NCBI GenBank assembly: GCA_036351255.1
Contig: JAZBOS010000031.1
Span: 1-54,611 of the forward strand
DNA: 54,611 bases
Direction: 5' to 3'
DNA from: Bacteroides sp.
GTDB lineage: Bacteria > Bacteroidota > Bacteroidia > Bacteroidales > UBA7960
The translations under genes and the position numbers were made by a program. This document shows positions 1 to 7,550 of this stretch, piece by piece (position 1 is the first letter of the stretch; every line of letters begins with the position of its first letter). A model generated the notes under the pieces. The model was not told where the DNA came from and did no database searches. It worked only from the letters and a program-made list of their open reading frames with translations.

Positions 1-413
1 AATTTCAAATTCTGGAATGTTCAGGGGGGGGGGAAATGCAATCCGCTCAGCGGGGCAATCCGCTTTTCTGTATTTGGCTCATCTCTAACGTCTCACCTCT
101 CTCTGTCGCCGCTACGCGGCTTGTCGATCATGGGAGGGTGCTTTTTCTACAAAACTTTCGCCGCTATGCGGCTTAACCCATTGCTCCAAGCTCCAGGGGA
201 AGCATCCGTGCCATCCGCCCAAATCAGTGGAATCATCATACCAAACTGCCACCGCTATGCGGCTTAGGGGGGAGAGGGGTTCCTGCATTTTCTACAATAC
301 GGTCGCCGCTACGCGGCTTAGCACCATGCCCCATGCCCCATGCCATTTCATCTGCTAATCTGCTAATTTGCGAATCTGCTCATTATCACATTTTCTCACT
401 TCTCACTTCTCTT
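1..413. repeat. intergenic region with four hairpin repeats
   Basis: No gene is visible. Four copies of a 13-base hairpin, GCCGCTAYGCGGC (5-bp arms, 3-base loop), lie at 108-120, 160-172, 251-263 (first base A) and 305-317. Each is followed by CTT. Copies 2 and 4 share an extended upstream part with the core TTTTCTACAA. Between them is low-complexity text made of short direct repeats (CATGCCC around 325-343, CTGCTAAT around 351-366, TCTCACT near 395-410). Short hairpin repeats of this general kind are common in intergenic DNA of Bacteroidota. Confidence 0.75.
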
Positions 414-3400
414 TTACCATCCCGGCAGGAAGTTAAATCCCCAGACGCCTTTGCTGATGCCTCCGGTCTGGAAAGGGAAGGCATAGAATGGTTCGAGGAT
501 TAAAGCGCCAAACAGGTTAATCCTAAGGGATGGTCCCATGGAGAAGTAGGGATAGCGTTTGTTTGGGTCAGTAACCTCATCCGGGTTCAGGGTGATGTTA
601 TTGGAATTAGTCCAGGCCACCCCGGCGTCGAAAAAGAAAGTCAGCTCGGTATAGAACAGGCCACTGGAGATGAGGGCAAGCCTTTCGGGGCCGGTGAGCG
701 GGAAGCGGATCTCGGCACCAGCCAGAAGGGCTTTGCTGCCCAGCAGGCTCTCAAATGACCACTGTTCGTTGATCAGCGCAGAGCCCTGCAACTTATACAG
801 GGAGTTGTAGTCGAGCCCCCTGACAAAGCCCGGATATCCAAGGTAAAGGGGGTAGAATATGCCCTGGTCGTCGGCTTCCTTCCCATAGCGGCCATAGTGC
901 GTGCCCCTGAAAGCGAAGGTAAAGGGCTTCATGAAGAAATACCGGCGATAGTCGGCCGTTACGCTGGTCATATTGACCGAGCCAAAGATCTGTTCGGCGC
1001 CAAAGCGGTAACGCTGACCGGTAATGGGCGAAGCGATGCCAAAGTAAGAGTTGTCGCCGACGTAACTCAGGCCAATGCGCTGGAGGTTAAAACCCGGGGG
1101 CGCATCAAGGCGTTCACGGCTCTCACCGGCATAATAGCCCATGTAATAGTAATTGTTATAGGCGTCAATGCGGAAATAATACCACGACATGCTGGCGCTG
1201 GCCTCCAGGCGCCGGGTAGTGGAAATAGGATAAAAGGCAAAGGCCATGATCTGGTCTTCAAAGGTCCGGTATTGGATGATTTGCAAATTCTCGACCAGTA
1301 TGGGACCCTCGCTTGATGAAAGCGTATCCAGGCGATAATTCATAAAGGCATAGGGATAGGGAATGTGCGACACCATTCCACCCCAGCGCACCCGGCTTTT
1401 CTGGTTCTGGTAACCTACCTGCCCCCCGAAATCATAGATCTCGCCATTAACGGCCAAAGCGGCAAACATCTGGTTGTCGCCGGTAATGTCGCTGAAAAGC
1501 ATAGATACCCCTCCGGCCACGCCGGTACCAAAGCGGTTGGTGGCCATTCCCACACCCGAGCTGCCTATATACGAAAGGCTGAAACGCGGTTCAAAAGGCT
1601 TCTCGGCAAAGGAGTCGACCGGGAAAACCGGGGTTTCGGGTTCAACCTTCAGCTCGGCATCTACCAGTGGCTGGCTTACCCTTTCAAAAGGAGGAAGCGT
1701 GGAAGCCGTGAAATCGACCTCCATGGGGTCCACTTCCCTGTGCAGGAATTCATCGGGTTGAGCCCTGTAGAGGGTAAAATTGGTTTTCTGGTAATGGCTG
1801 TAAACCACTTCGCCCGTATGCCTTGCCACACTTATGGCAGGTGAGAGCTGGGTAATGCCGGCAATGGCGGTATAAAAGTCAGTCAACTGGAAAACCTTAC
1901 CGCCTTCCAGCTGGTAAAAATACAGGTTACGATAGCCATCACGATTAGAGAGGAAGTAAAGCCCATCCTGCTCAGGGCTGAAGATGGGGTTTACATTATC
2001 GGCTTCCGGAAAGACATTGAGCACCCTCACGCTTTTTTTGGGGTCCTGCATGTCCATGATGCCCAGGTTGAAATTGAAGTTTACCTGCTTTTCCATCTGG
2101 CTTTCCTGGGGAATGTCGGTTGACAGGGCCAGGTAACGCCCGTCGGGCGACCAGTTGGCGTGGATGTATGAATAGCGGTCGTTGGTCAGGTTGGTGACTT
2201 CCCTGGTTTCAATTTCATAAAGGTAAAGGTCGGTACTTCCCCCTACCGTGCCGTTAAATACCAGGTATTTGCCATCGGGCGACCAGCTGGGGTTGTTGAA
2301 GGCAGGCACGCCGGGCACGACAATTTCCCGGGTGCGGCGTGGCCGGTTCACATCAACAATCATAAGCTGGTTACGACCTTTTTTGACAGCAACATAAACA
2401 AATTTTTTGCCATCAGGCGACCAGGCTCCAACCGATTCAAAAAAGTTAAAGCCATCGATATCGCGGTTACGCATAGAACTGGAAAGTTTGCGAACGATTT
2501 TTCCTGACTCGGTTTCGGCCAGGAAGAGGTCGAGTGTCACCAGATCGCGTTCCGAAAAGAAGGTGAAATATTTACCATCGGGGCTCAGAGATGGACTGAG
2601 GTTCATTTCCCCTGCATTATCGGGTGAGGCTAACACCCTGCCGATGGGGACATGACGGGCAGAGTCCTCCATCAGGGGCGTATAATGGTTCACCAAAGAA
2701 TTCTTCCAAAGGTTCCCGACAGTTGTTTCACTAAGCCCGACAACCCTTTCCAGTGCGCGCTCATACCCAAACTTGGCCGTTTCGCTGTAGAGGACAGAGA
2801 TCAGGGAATCGCCCCAGGTGCGCCCGAAAAAGGAAACAAAGCTATGGCCATAACGATAGGGGTTGAACTGGTAGTTGCGCGTCATTTCCTTCAGGGTGGG
2901 GAACTCATCCTGGTGAATGGCATCGCGCATGATCATGGAGGTGTTGGGATCAATGCTTCCAATGGAGAAATACTCAGCCATGCCCTCCACCAGCCACAGG
3001 GGCAGGTTGCGCATGTTGTTCATCGAAAGGCTGTCGTTTTCGAAGACAGCGCGGTAGTGAAAAACGTGGGTCAGCTCGTGCCCGATGACATGATCGGTTT
3101 GGGCGTTGGTCTCCAGCACCGGGATTACCACCCTGGTCTTCAGGGCTTCCGTAACCCCCTGGGTGCCAATGCTGATCTGGCCGCTTATAGCAGTGGTTTG
3201 CTGAAAATCGGGGTGGTTGGCGTAAATGATGATGGGGTTACGCTCCGGAAATGTGTCGCGAAAAAAGGCCTGGTGGCGAACATACCACTTCTCGAAAGAA
3301 GAAGCCAGTGCGTGGACAGTTGAATCGTTTTCGAAATAATGATACACCTCGAAATTAGGCGACTGATAAACCTTGAAATCGAATTTTCGGTAACTGGGCT

Positions 3401-3506
3401 TATTGCGGCCAAAATACTGGGCGTGGCTTGCAGGTAAAACCAAAAAGGACGCCAGCAGCCAGATTATTAAATAAAGAACCGGGAATGCAAAACGTTTATT
3501 TTTCAT
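414..3506 (-). CDS. Outer-membrane protein: gluzincin protease-like, TolB-type propeller and Omp85-like barrel fusion
   Basis: A 1030-residue exported protein with a signal peptide of about 29 residues ending SHA-Q. Three parts can be seen. Residues 30-290 form a peptidase MA-like gluzincin domain with the zinc motif HELTH (H143, E144, H147) and a third ligand E174 in WLVEG. Residues 300-570 carry about five TolB/WD40-like propeller repeats marked by SPDGKY or SPDGR. Residues 640-1030 look like an outer-membrane beta-barrel of the Omp85/surface-antigen type, with GFVRGLD near 890 and a terminal strand rich in aromatics. Similar proteins in Bacteroidota are often labelled TolB or biopolymer transporter, but no Tol-Pal partners lie nearby. 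Surface proteolysis or envelope processing is an inference; the substrate is unknown. The gene stands alone, with 270 bases to the divergent aminotransferase gene. Confidence 0.8.
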   Translation of the reverse strand: MKNKRFAFPVLYLIIWLLASFLVLPASHAQYFGRNKPSYRKFDFKVYQSPNFEVYHYFENDSTVHALASSFEKWYVRHQAFFRDTFPERNPIIIYANHPDFQQTTAISGQISIGTQGVTEALKTRVVIPVLETNAQTDHVIGHELTHVFHYRAVFENDSLSMNNMRNLPLWLVEGMAEYFSIGSIDPNTSMIMRDAIHQDEFPTLKEMTRNYQFNPYRYGHSFVSFFGRTWGDSLISVLYSETAKFGYERALERVVGLSETTVGNLWKNSLVNHYTPLMEDSARHVPIGRVLASPDNAGEMNLSPSLSPDGKYFTFFSERDLVTLDLFLAETESGKIVRKLSSSMRNRDIDGFNFFESVGAWSPDGKKFVYVAVKKGRNQLMIVDVNRPRRTREIVVPGVPAFNNPSWSPDGKYLVFNGTVGGSTDLYLYEIETREVTNLTNDRYSYIHANWSPDGRYLALSTDIPQESQMEKQVNFNFNLGIMDMQDPKKSVRVLNVFPEADNVNPIFSPEQDGLYFLSNRDGYRNLYFYQLEGGKVFQLTDFYTAIAGITQLSPAISVARHTGEVVYSHYQKTNFTLYRAQPDEFLHREVDPMEVDFTASTLPPFERVSQPLVDAELKVEPETPVFPVDSFAEKPFEPRFSLSYIGSSGVGMATNRFGTGVAGGVSMLFSDITGDNQMFAALAVNGEIYDFGGQVGYQNQKSRVRWGGMVSHIPYPYAFMNYRLDTLSSSEGPILVENLQIIQYRTFEDQIMAFAFYPISTTRRLEASASMSWYYFRIDAYNNYYYMGYYAGESRERLDAPPGFNLQRIGLSYVGDNSYFGIASPITGQRYRFGAEQIFGSVNMTSVTADYRRYFFMKPFTFAFRGTHYGRYGKEADDQGIFYPLYLGYPGFVRGLDYNSLYKLQGSALINEQWSFESLLGSKALLAGAEIRFPLTGPERLALISSGLFYTELTFFFDAGVAWTNSNNITLNPDEVTDPNKRYPYFSMGPSLRINLFGALILEPFYAFPFQTGGISKGVWGFNFLPGW

Positions 3507-3741
3507 AGATCCCTGTTTTTTCTTTTGTTTTGAAAAGTAAAATGAATCAGGACACTTCCCTGGACAGCAAATTGTTCAACAGCAAAAATTATTCCCAATT
3601 TGCAAATTATTCCAAAAAAATAACAAAAGCCGCAGTAATTTTGTTTTTACGTAAGCAATATGATTCTGTTTCCGGGTGGTGAAGCCCCAAATATGTAAGA
3701 TTCAACATAATTATTCAAAGGTAATGATTTTATGGTTTCGA

Positions 3742-3749
3742 TAATTTTG
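3742..3749 (+). promoter_or_regulatory. Bacteroidota -7 promoter element TAATTTTG
   Basis: TAATTTTG matches the TAnnTTTG consensus of the Bacteroidota housekeeping sigma factor. It lies 28 bases before the ATG of the class V aminotransferase gene. No convincing -33 element was seen. Confidence 0.55.
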
Positions 3750-3777
3750 TTCATTTTTGCAGAAATTCTGACAGCTG

Positions 3778-5253
3778 ATGAAAACCTTGGAAGAATACTT
3801 TGCCCCTTTTCGAAAACAGGTCATTGGCGTTGACCAGAAATATGTAAGTCCCTATGGTGCACAGCGCATTGTTTACGGCGACTGGATTGCCAGCGGACGC
3901 TTGTACCGGCCCATAGAGCAGGCCATAACGGAAACCTTTGGCCCCTTCGTTGCCAATACACACACCGAAGCCAGTGAAACGGGCACCCTGATGACCAATG
4001 CTTATCACCTGGCACATAAATTGATCAAGCAGCACGTGAATGCAGGGCCCAATGACGTAATCATTACCGCCGGGAGTGGGATGACCACCGTGATCAATAA
4101 ATTTCAGCGGATGCTCGGCTTGCGTATTTGCGGGCAGCTAAGCTACAAGGGTTGTCTGAAAGAGGCTGAAAAGCCCGTGGTCTTCATCAGCCATATGGAA
4201 CACCACAGCAATCACACCTCCTGGTTTGAGACCATTGCCGATGTAGTAGTAATCCCCCCGGGCGAAGGCTTGCTGATCAATCCCGAGCATTTGCGCGCGG
4301 AACTTGAAAACTACAAGGACCGACTCCTGAAGATCGGATCTTTTACAGCTTGTTCGAATGTTACTGGCATTGAAACCCCTATCCATGCATTGGCGAAGAT
4401 CATGCACGAATACAATGGGGTTTGCGTGGCTGACTATGCTGCCTCTGCCCCTTATGTAAATATCAACATGCATCCCGATGACCCAAAGGAAAAGCTGGAT
4501 GCGGTGATGTTCTCGCCCCATAAGTTCCTGGGAGGCCCGGGCACTTCAGGGGTGCTGATTTTCGATTCGGCCTTTTACACCAGCAAGGTGCCCGATAATC
4601 CGGGAGGCGGCACCGTTGACTGGACCAACCCCTGGGGCGAATACAAATACGTGGATGACATAGAGGCACGTGAAGACGGGGGGACGCCCGGATTCTTACA
4701 AGCCATAAGGACTGCGCTGTGCCTGGAGCTAAAAAACCAGATGGGCATGGATAACATTCGCCGGCGCGAAGAGGAATTGCTGGAAAGGCTTTTTAAGGGA
4801 CTGGACAAAATCCCCAACATTCGCATCCTTGCCGACAACATCAGGGAACGTCTGGCTGTGGTTTCATTTTATTTCACCAACATCCATTACAACCTGGTGG
4901 TTAAATTGCTCAGCGACCGCTTTGGCATCCAGGTCAGGGGAGGCTGTGCCTGTGCCGGCACTTACGGGCATTTCCTGCTGAATGTGGACTATGAGCACTC
5001 CAGGCTGATCACTCAAAAGATCAATACCGGCGACCTCTCAGATAAACCGGGCTGGGTGAGGCTTTCGATGCATCCTACCATGACGGATGCGGAAGTGGAT
5101 CATATCCTGGATGCTTTGCAACAAATCGGGAAACACCATAAGGAATGGGAAAAGGACTACCATTATAACCGCAGGCAAAACGAATTCAGGCACAAAGAAG
5201 CGCCTGCCGACCTTTCTGAAAAAGTAACAGCCTGGTTCAAGCTCCCCTTGTAA
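3778..5253 (+). CDS. Class V aminotransferase (cysteine desulfurase-like fold)
   Basis: A 491-residue PLP enzyme of fold type I. The PLP-binding lysine is K249 in SPHKFLGGPG, and the upstream aspartate sits in VADYAASAP (D219). EHHSNHTSW (141-149) matches the histidine motif of class V enzymes. RGGCACAG (387-394) lies where SufS-type desulfurases carry their reactive cysteine. It is longer than NifS or SufS (about 380-410), mainly because of a C-terminal extension with a YHYNRRQNEF region. Related Bacteroidota proteins are annotated only as aminotransferase class V, so the sulfur or amino donor is not known. A second, canonical desulfurase is encoded at 17233-18369, so this one may have another substrate. 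It sits alone, convergent with the START-like gene with a 20-base gap. Confidence 0.85.
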   Translation: MKTLEEYFAPFRKQVIGVDQKYVSPYGAQRIVYGDWIASGRLYRPIEQAITETFGPFVANTHTEASETGTLMTNAYHLAHKLIKQHVNAGPNDVIITAGSGMTTVINKFQRMLGLRICGQLSYKGCLKEAEKPVVFISHMEHHSNHTSWFETIADVVVIPPGEGLLINPEHLRAELENYKDRLLKIGSFTACSNVTGIETPIHALAKIMHEYNGVCVADYAASAPYVNINMHPDDPKEKLDAVMFSPHKFLGGPGTSGVLIFDSAFYTSKVPDNPGGGTVDWTNPWGEYKYVDDIEAREDGGTPGFLQAIRTALCLELKNQMGMDNIRRREEELLERLFKGLDKIPNIRILADNIRERLAVVSFYFTNIHYNLVVKLLSDRFGIQVRGGCACAGTYGHFLLNVDYEHSRLITQKINTGDLSDKPGWVRLSMHPTMTDAEVDHILDALQQIGKHHKEWEKDYHYNRRQNEFRHKEAPADLSEKVTAWFKLPL

Positions 5254-5273
5254 AGAAATTACCGCTTGATTTC

Positions 5274-5657
5274 TCAGGTATTAAACAAGCGCTGAAGCTG
5301 TCCAACCTGGGCGTTCCAGAGGCGCTTCGACAAGTCCACATCCAAGGCTTCCGCATAATCTGAAATGACCAGGGTCAGGCCCCCAGTCTCGGCATCCGTT
5401 TCAATGCGCATCTCCAGGAAAAGATCCTGGTGATAATCTTCAAGCCACTGGAAAATCACGTATTCATTGTCCTTGGCCTGAACCAATCTGGCGCGCTGCT
5501 CGTTGCCTTCCCATTTAAAAAGAAAAACACCCTCTTCCTGCAAAATGGTGTGTGCAAACCATCGGGTCAGCCCTTCCGGGGTAGAGATCAGGGTGTACAG
5601 TAATCGGGGGGTTGTTTCTATATGAAAGTCCAGGCTGAACTTTTCCAAAGCACTCAT
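5274..5657 (-). CDS. START-like (SRPBCC fold) domain protein
   Basis: A 127-residue soluble protein spanning a single START/SRPBCC-like domain. The N-terminal strand KFSLDFHIETTP is followed by the helix LLYTLISTPEGLTRWFA, typical of AHSA1-like folds, and a C-terminal amphipathic helix (LWNAQVGQLQRLF) that would close the hydrophobic cavity. Such single-domain proteins are conserved in Bacteroidota, but their ligand is not established. The ATG at 5657 gives the usual family N-terminus. The gene ends convergently with the aminotransferase gene, with 20 bases between the stop codons and no obvious terminator in the gap. Confidence 0.8.
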   Translation of the reverse strand: MSALEKFSLDFHIETTPRLLYTLISTPEGLTRWFAHTILQEEGVFLFKWEGNEQRARLVQAKDNEYVIFQWLEDYHQDLFLEMRIETDAETGGLTLVISDYAEALDVDLSKRLWNAQVGQLQRLFNT

Positions 5658-5806
5658 GGCCAGATAATTTTGAAACCAGTTCCTGCAATATACAAAAAAT
5701 AATCACATTCAGAATGATTTTTTATAACCGGTTTAAAAAGAGGGTATTTAGCGGGTTATATTCCAATGATAGAAACATTTAAACCCATGCCCAAATGGAA
5801 TTTGGT

Positions 5807-5814
5807 TAATTTTG
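5807..5814 (+). promoter_or_regulatory. Promoter -7 element TAATTTTG for the EamA transporter gene
   Basis: TAATTTTG followed by C lies 18 bases before the ATG at 5833. The surrounding sequence GGTTAATTTTG, then CCATTCAAAAA, is almost identical to the promoter of the TonB receptor gene at 11449. A TTG at 5812 in the same reading frame falls inside the element, so it cannot be the start codon if transcription begins here. Confidence 0.65.
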
Positions 5815-5832
5815 CCCATTCAAAAAAAACAA

Positions 5833-6747
5833 ATGAACCAGGCAAGGCTTTCTGTTTATATTCGGGTGATTCTCGCTGTAACCTTTTGGGGGATATCCTA
5901 TGTTTGGACCAAAATGGTCTTCGAGTTTTATTCGCCGGTCACCACCATGTTCCTGAGGCTCGCCATTTCTTCTGTCCTGTTGTTCGGAATATTCAGGAAA
6001 CAACTGCAGCACATCGACCCAAAAGATTATACTGCCTTCTTCATCATGTCCTTTTTCTCCCCCTTTTGTTATTTTATCGGCGAAAGCTTTGGCTTGCTTC
6101 ACGTCTCGCCCACGGTGGCCTCAGTGATCATAGCCACAATACCTGTTTTCACACCTATCCTGGGTTTCATCGCTTTCAGTGAAAGGCTTTCGTGGATCAA
6201 CATCCTTGGATTTTTTATTTCTTTCACCGGGGTCATGGTCATGGTGCTGGATGCTGAGTTTAAGTTCAGCGCTTCTCCCCTGGGGATTGGCCTGTTATTT
6301 TTTGCTGTTTTATCAGCCCTGATCAACGTCATCTTTCTGAAAAAACTGACTGTTAAATATTCTTCGTTTACGATTATTTCGGTACAAAACCTGGTGGGGG
6401 CACTCCTTTTTTTACCCTTGTTCCTGATCTTCGATTTCAGTGACTTTCTCCAGATCAGGCCGTCAGGCAATGCCATCGCTTCCATAATAGCCCTTGCGGT
6501 ATTCGGTTCCACCCTGGCCTTTATGTTTTACACCTCAGGGGTGAGGACCCTGGGGATAGCACGCTCTTCCATTTTTACAAACCTCATCCCGGTCGTTACG
6601 GCTGTCACTTCCTGGATGATCCTAAAGGAAAACATTGATGCTTCAAAAATGATTGGGATGGCCATTGTTATCTCGGGTTTGATGCTGACGCAATTGACCC
6701 GGCTTCAGGAGAAAAGAAGAATCAGGCCTCCGCTGCCACAAGCTTAA
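5833..6747 (+). CDS. EamA/DMT-superfamily transporter
   Basis: A 304-residue inner-membrane protein with about ten hydrophobic helices arranged as two EamA repeats. The first repeat begins at VILAVTFWGISYVWTK. The second covers SPLGIGLLFFAVLSALI to the VTSWMILKE motif typical of the last helices. Members export amino acids or other metabolites, or shuttle nucleotide sugars; the substrate cannot be read from the sequence. The start was set at ATG 5833, because the in-frame TTG at 5812 overlaps the predicted promoter. The protein ends in a short basic tail. The gene is followed by tRNA-Met, which has its own promoter. Confidence 0.85.
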   Translation: MNQARLSVYIRVILAVTFWGISYVWTKMVFEFYSPVTTMFLRLAISSVLLFGIFRKQLQHIDPKDYTAFFIMSFFSPFCYFIGESFGLLHVSPTVASVIIATIPVFTPILGFIAFSERLSWINILGFFISFTGVMVMVLDAEFKFSASPLGIGLLFFAVLSALINVIFLKKLTVKYSSFTIISVQNLVGALLFLPLFLIFDFSDFLQIRPSGNAIASIIALAVFGSTLAFMFYTSGVRTLGIARSSIFTNLIPVVTAVTSWMILKENIDASKMIGMAIVISGLMLTQLTRLQEKRRIRPPLPQA

Positions 6748-6806
6748 GGGCCCGCAAGCAAATTCAAAAAATCCCGTTTTTTATCTTGTATTTTAAAATA
6801 GTTTGC

Positions 6807-6814
6807 TAATTTTG
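6807..6814 (+). promoter_or_regulatory. tRNA-Met promoter -7 element
   Basis: TAATTTTG followed by CACCACTCAAAA lies 13 bases before the mature tRNA 5' end. A TTG at 6786-6788, 18 bases upstream of the element, fits the -33 box. The downstream stretch resembles those of the promoters at 5807 and 11449. Confidence 0.65.
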
Positions 6815-6827
6815 CACCACTCAAAAC

Positions 6828-6901
6828 GGCGGGGTAGCTCAGGTGGTTAGAGCGTCGGATTCATAACCCGAAGGTCACGAGTTCAACTCTCGTCCCCGCT
6901 A
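6828..6901 (+). tRNA. tRNA-Met (CAT), probably elongator
   Basis: A full cloverleaf is visible. The acceptor stem GGCGGGG pairs with CCCCGCT (G1-U72 wobble) and the discriminator base is A. The D arm is AGCTCAGGTGGTTAGAGC. The anticodon stem is TCGGA/CCCGA with the loop TTCATAA (anticodon CAT at 6862-6864), and the T arm contains GTTCAACTC. CCA is not encoded. The paired first position, instead of the C-A mismatch of initiator tRNAs, argues for elongator Met. A lysidine-modified Ile2 tRNA cannot be formally excluded. Confidence 0.92.
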
Positions 6902-6903
6902 CT

Positions 6904-6946
6904 AAAAAGAGGCTGTCTCCAGCGCAGGAGTCAGCCTCTTTTTTTT
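6904..6946 (+). terminator. Rho-independent terminator after tRNA-Met
   Basis: The stem GAGGCTG/CAGCCTC is extended inward, after a T-T mismatch, by CTCC/GGAG around an AGCGCA loop. It is followed by eight Ts. Confidence 0.9.
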
Positions 6947-7068
6947 GCCAGGGGATTAAAATCAAGGGCTTTTTCTTCCACGCTCCCTCCTTCAATCCAG
7001 TTCATTCAGATTCGATTACCATACCAGCCAGGGAAAGGACATTGTTGAGTCCCATTCAGGCAGGGAGT

Positions 7069-7167
7069 ATAAACGAAGTTGAAACGTATTTAAGACGTAG
7101 TTCAGACGTGCAAAACCGAATAAACTACGTCTTAACTACGTGTTAACTACGTCTGAAGTACGTCTGA
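7069..7167. repeat. Inverted array of 11-bp ACGT-core repeats
   Basis: Direct copies: ACTACGTCTTA (7124-7134), ACTACGTGTTA (7135-7145), ACTACGTCTGA (7146-7156) and AGTACGTCTGA (7157-7167). Inverted copies: TGAAACGTATT (7080-7090), TAAGACGTAGT (7091-7101, the exact reverse complement of the first direct copy) and TCAGACGTGCA (7102-7112), with a degenerate copy at 7069-7079. The central spacer 7113-7123 is itself 11 bases, so every unit stays in 11-bp phase. No gene overlaps it. Confidence 0.85.
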
Positions 7168-7528
7168 ACTCCGGTCCTGAAGCAGATATAAAAAAGCCCG
7201 GTGAGGGTTTTGTGGTTTAGGTTTTTACATACCAGGGAGGGCGCTCGGCTTCTATTGAAATGATTGAAAAGAGGCCTCACAGAACCAGGCATAAGAGGGA
7301 AAACCCTGAAAAGATTTTAGCGTTTGCCCATCGCCAGGATGAAGTTCGGGGGTTGCAGCCAATGCAGGATTTCGCTGGTTAATCTTCAGGTAAGGCAATC
7401 CTTATCACTGGGACCAATCGGGAGCTTAACCCGAAAAAAGTTTATTTTTCAACTCCTTTCATTTTTGAAGTGGGGCGTTCTTTTTTGTCAAATTTTGGCA
7501 TAAAGGCCAAAAATGCATCCGGCATTAT

Positions 7529-7536
7529 TACATTTG
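7529..7536 (+). promoter_or_regulatory. mutS2 promoter -7 element TACATTTG
   Basis: TACATTTG followed by C matches TAnnTTTG and lies 14 bases before the TTG at 7551. It falls inside the longer open frame that begins at 7470, which argues against that upstream start. Confidence 0.6.
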
Positions 7537-7550
7537 CAAAAAATATTGTT

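Larger units (their letters stand above)
6948..7550. other. Non-coding gap between tRNA-Met and mutS2
   Basis: About 600 bases with no convincing gene. It contains the 11-bp phased repeat array (7069-7167) and, at its end, the mutS2 promoter. The remainder shows no recognisable feature. Confidence 0.7.

Noticed and set aside
7084..7172. CRISPR array in the 11-bp repeats
   Set aside because: Units are far too short, have no spacers between them, and are partly inverted. No cas gene is present.
7470..7550. Upstream start for mutS2 at 7470
   Set aside because: The extra 27 codons have no similarity to MutS2, and the TACATTTG promoter lies inside them. TTG 7551 gives the standard N-terminus.
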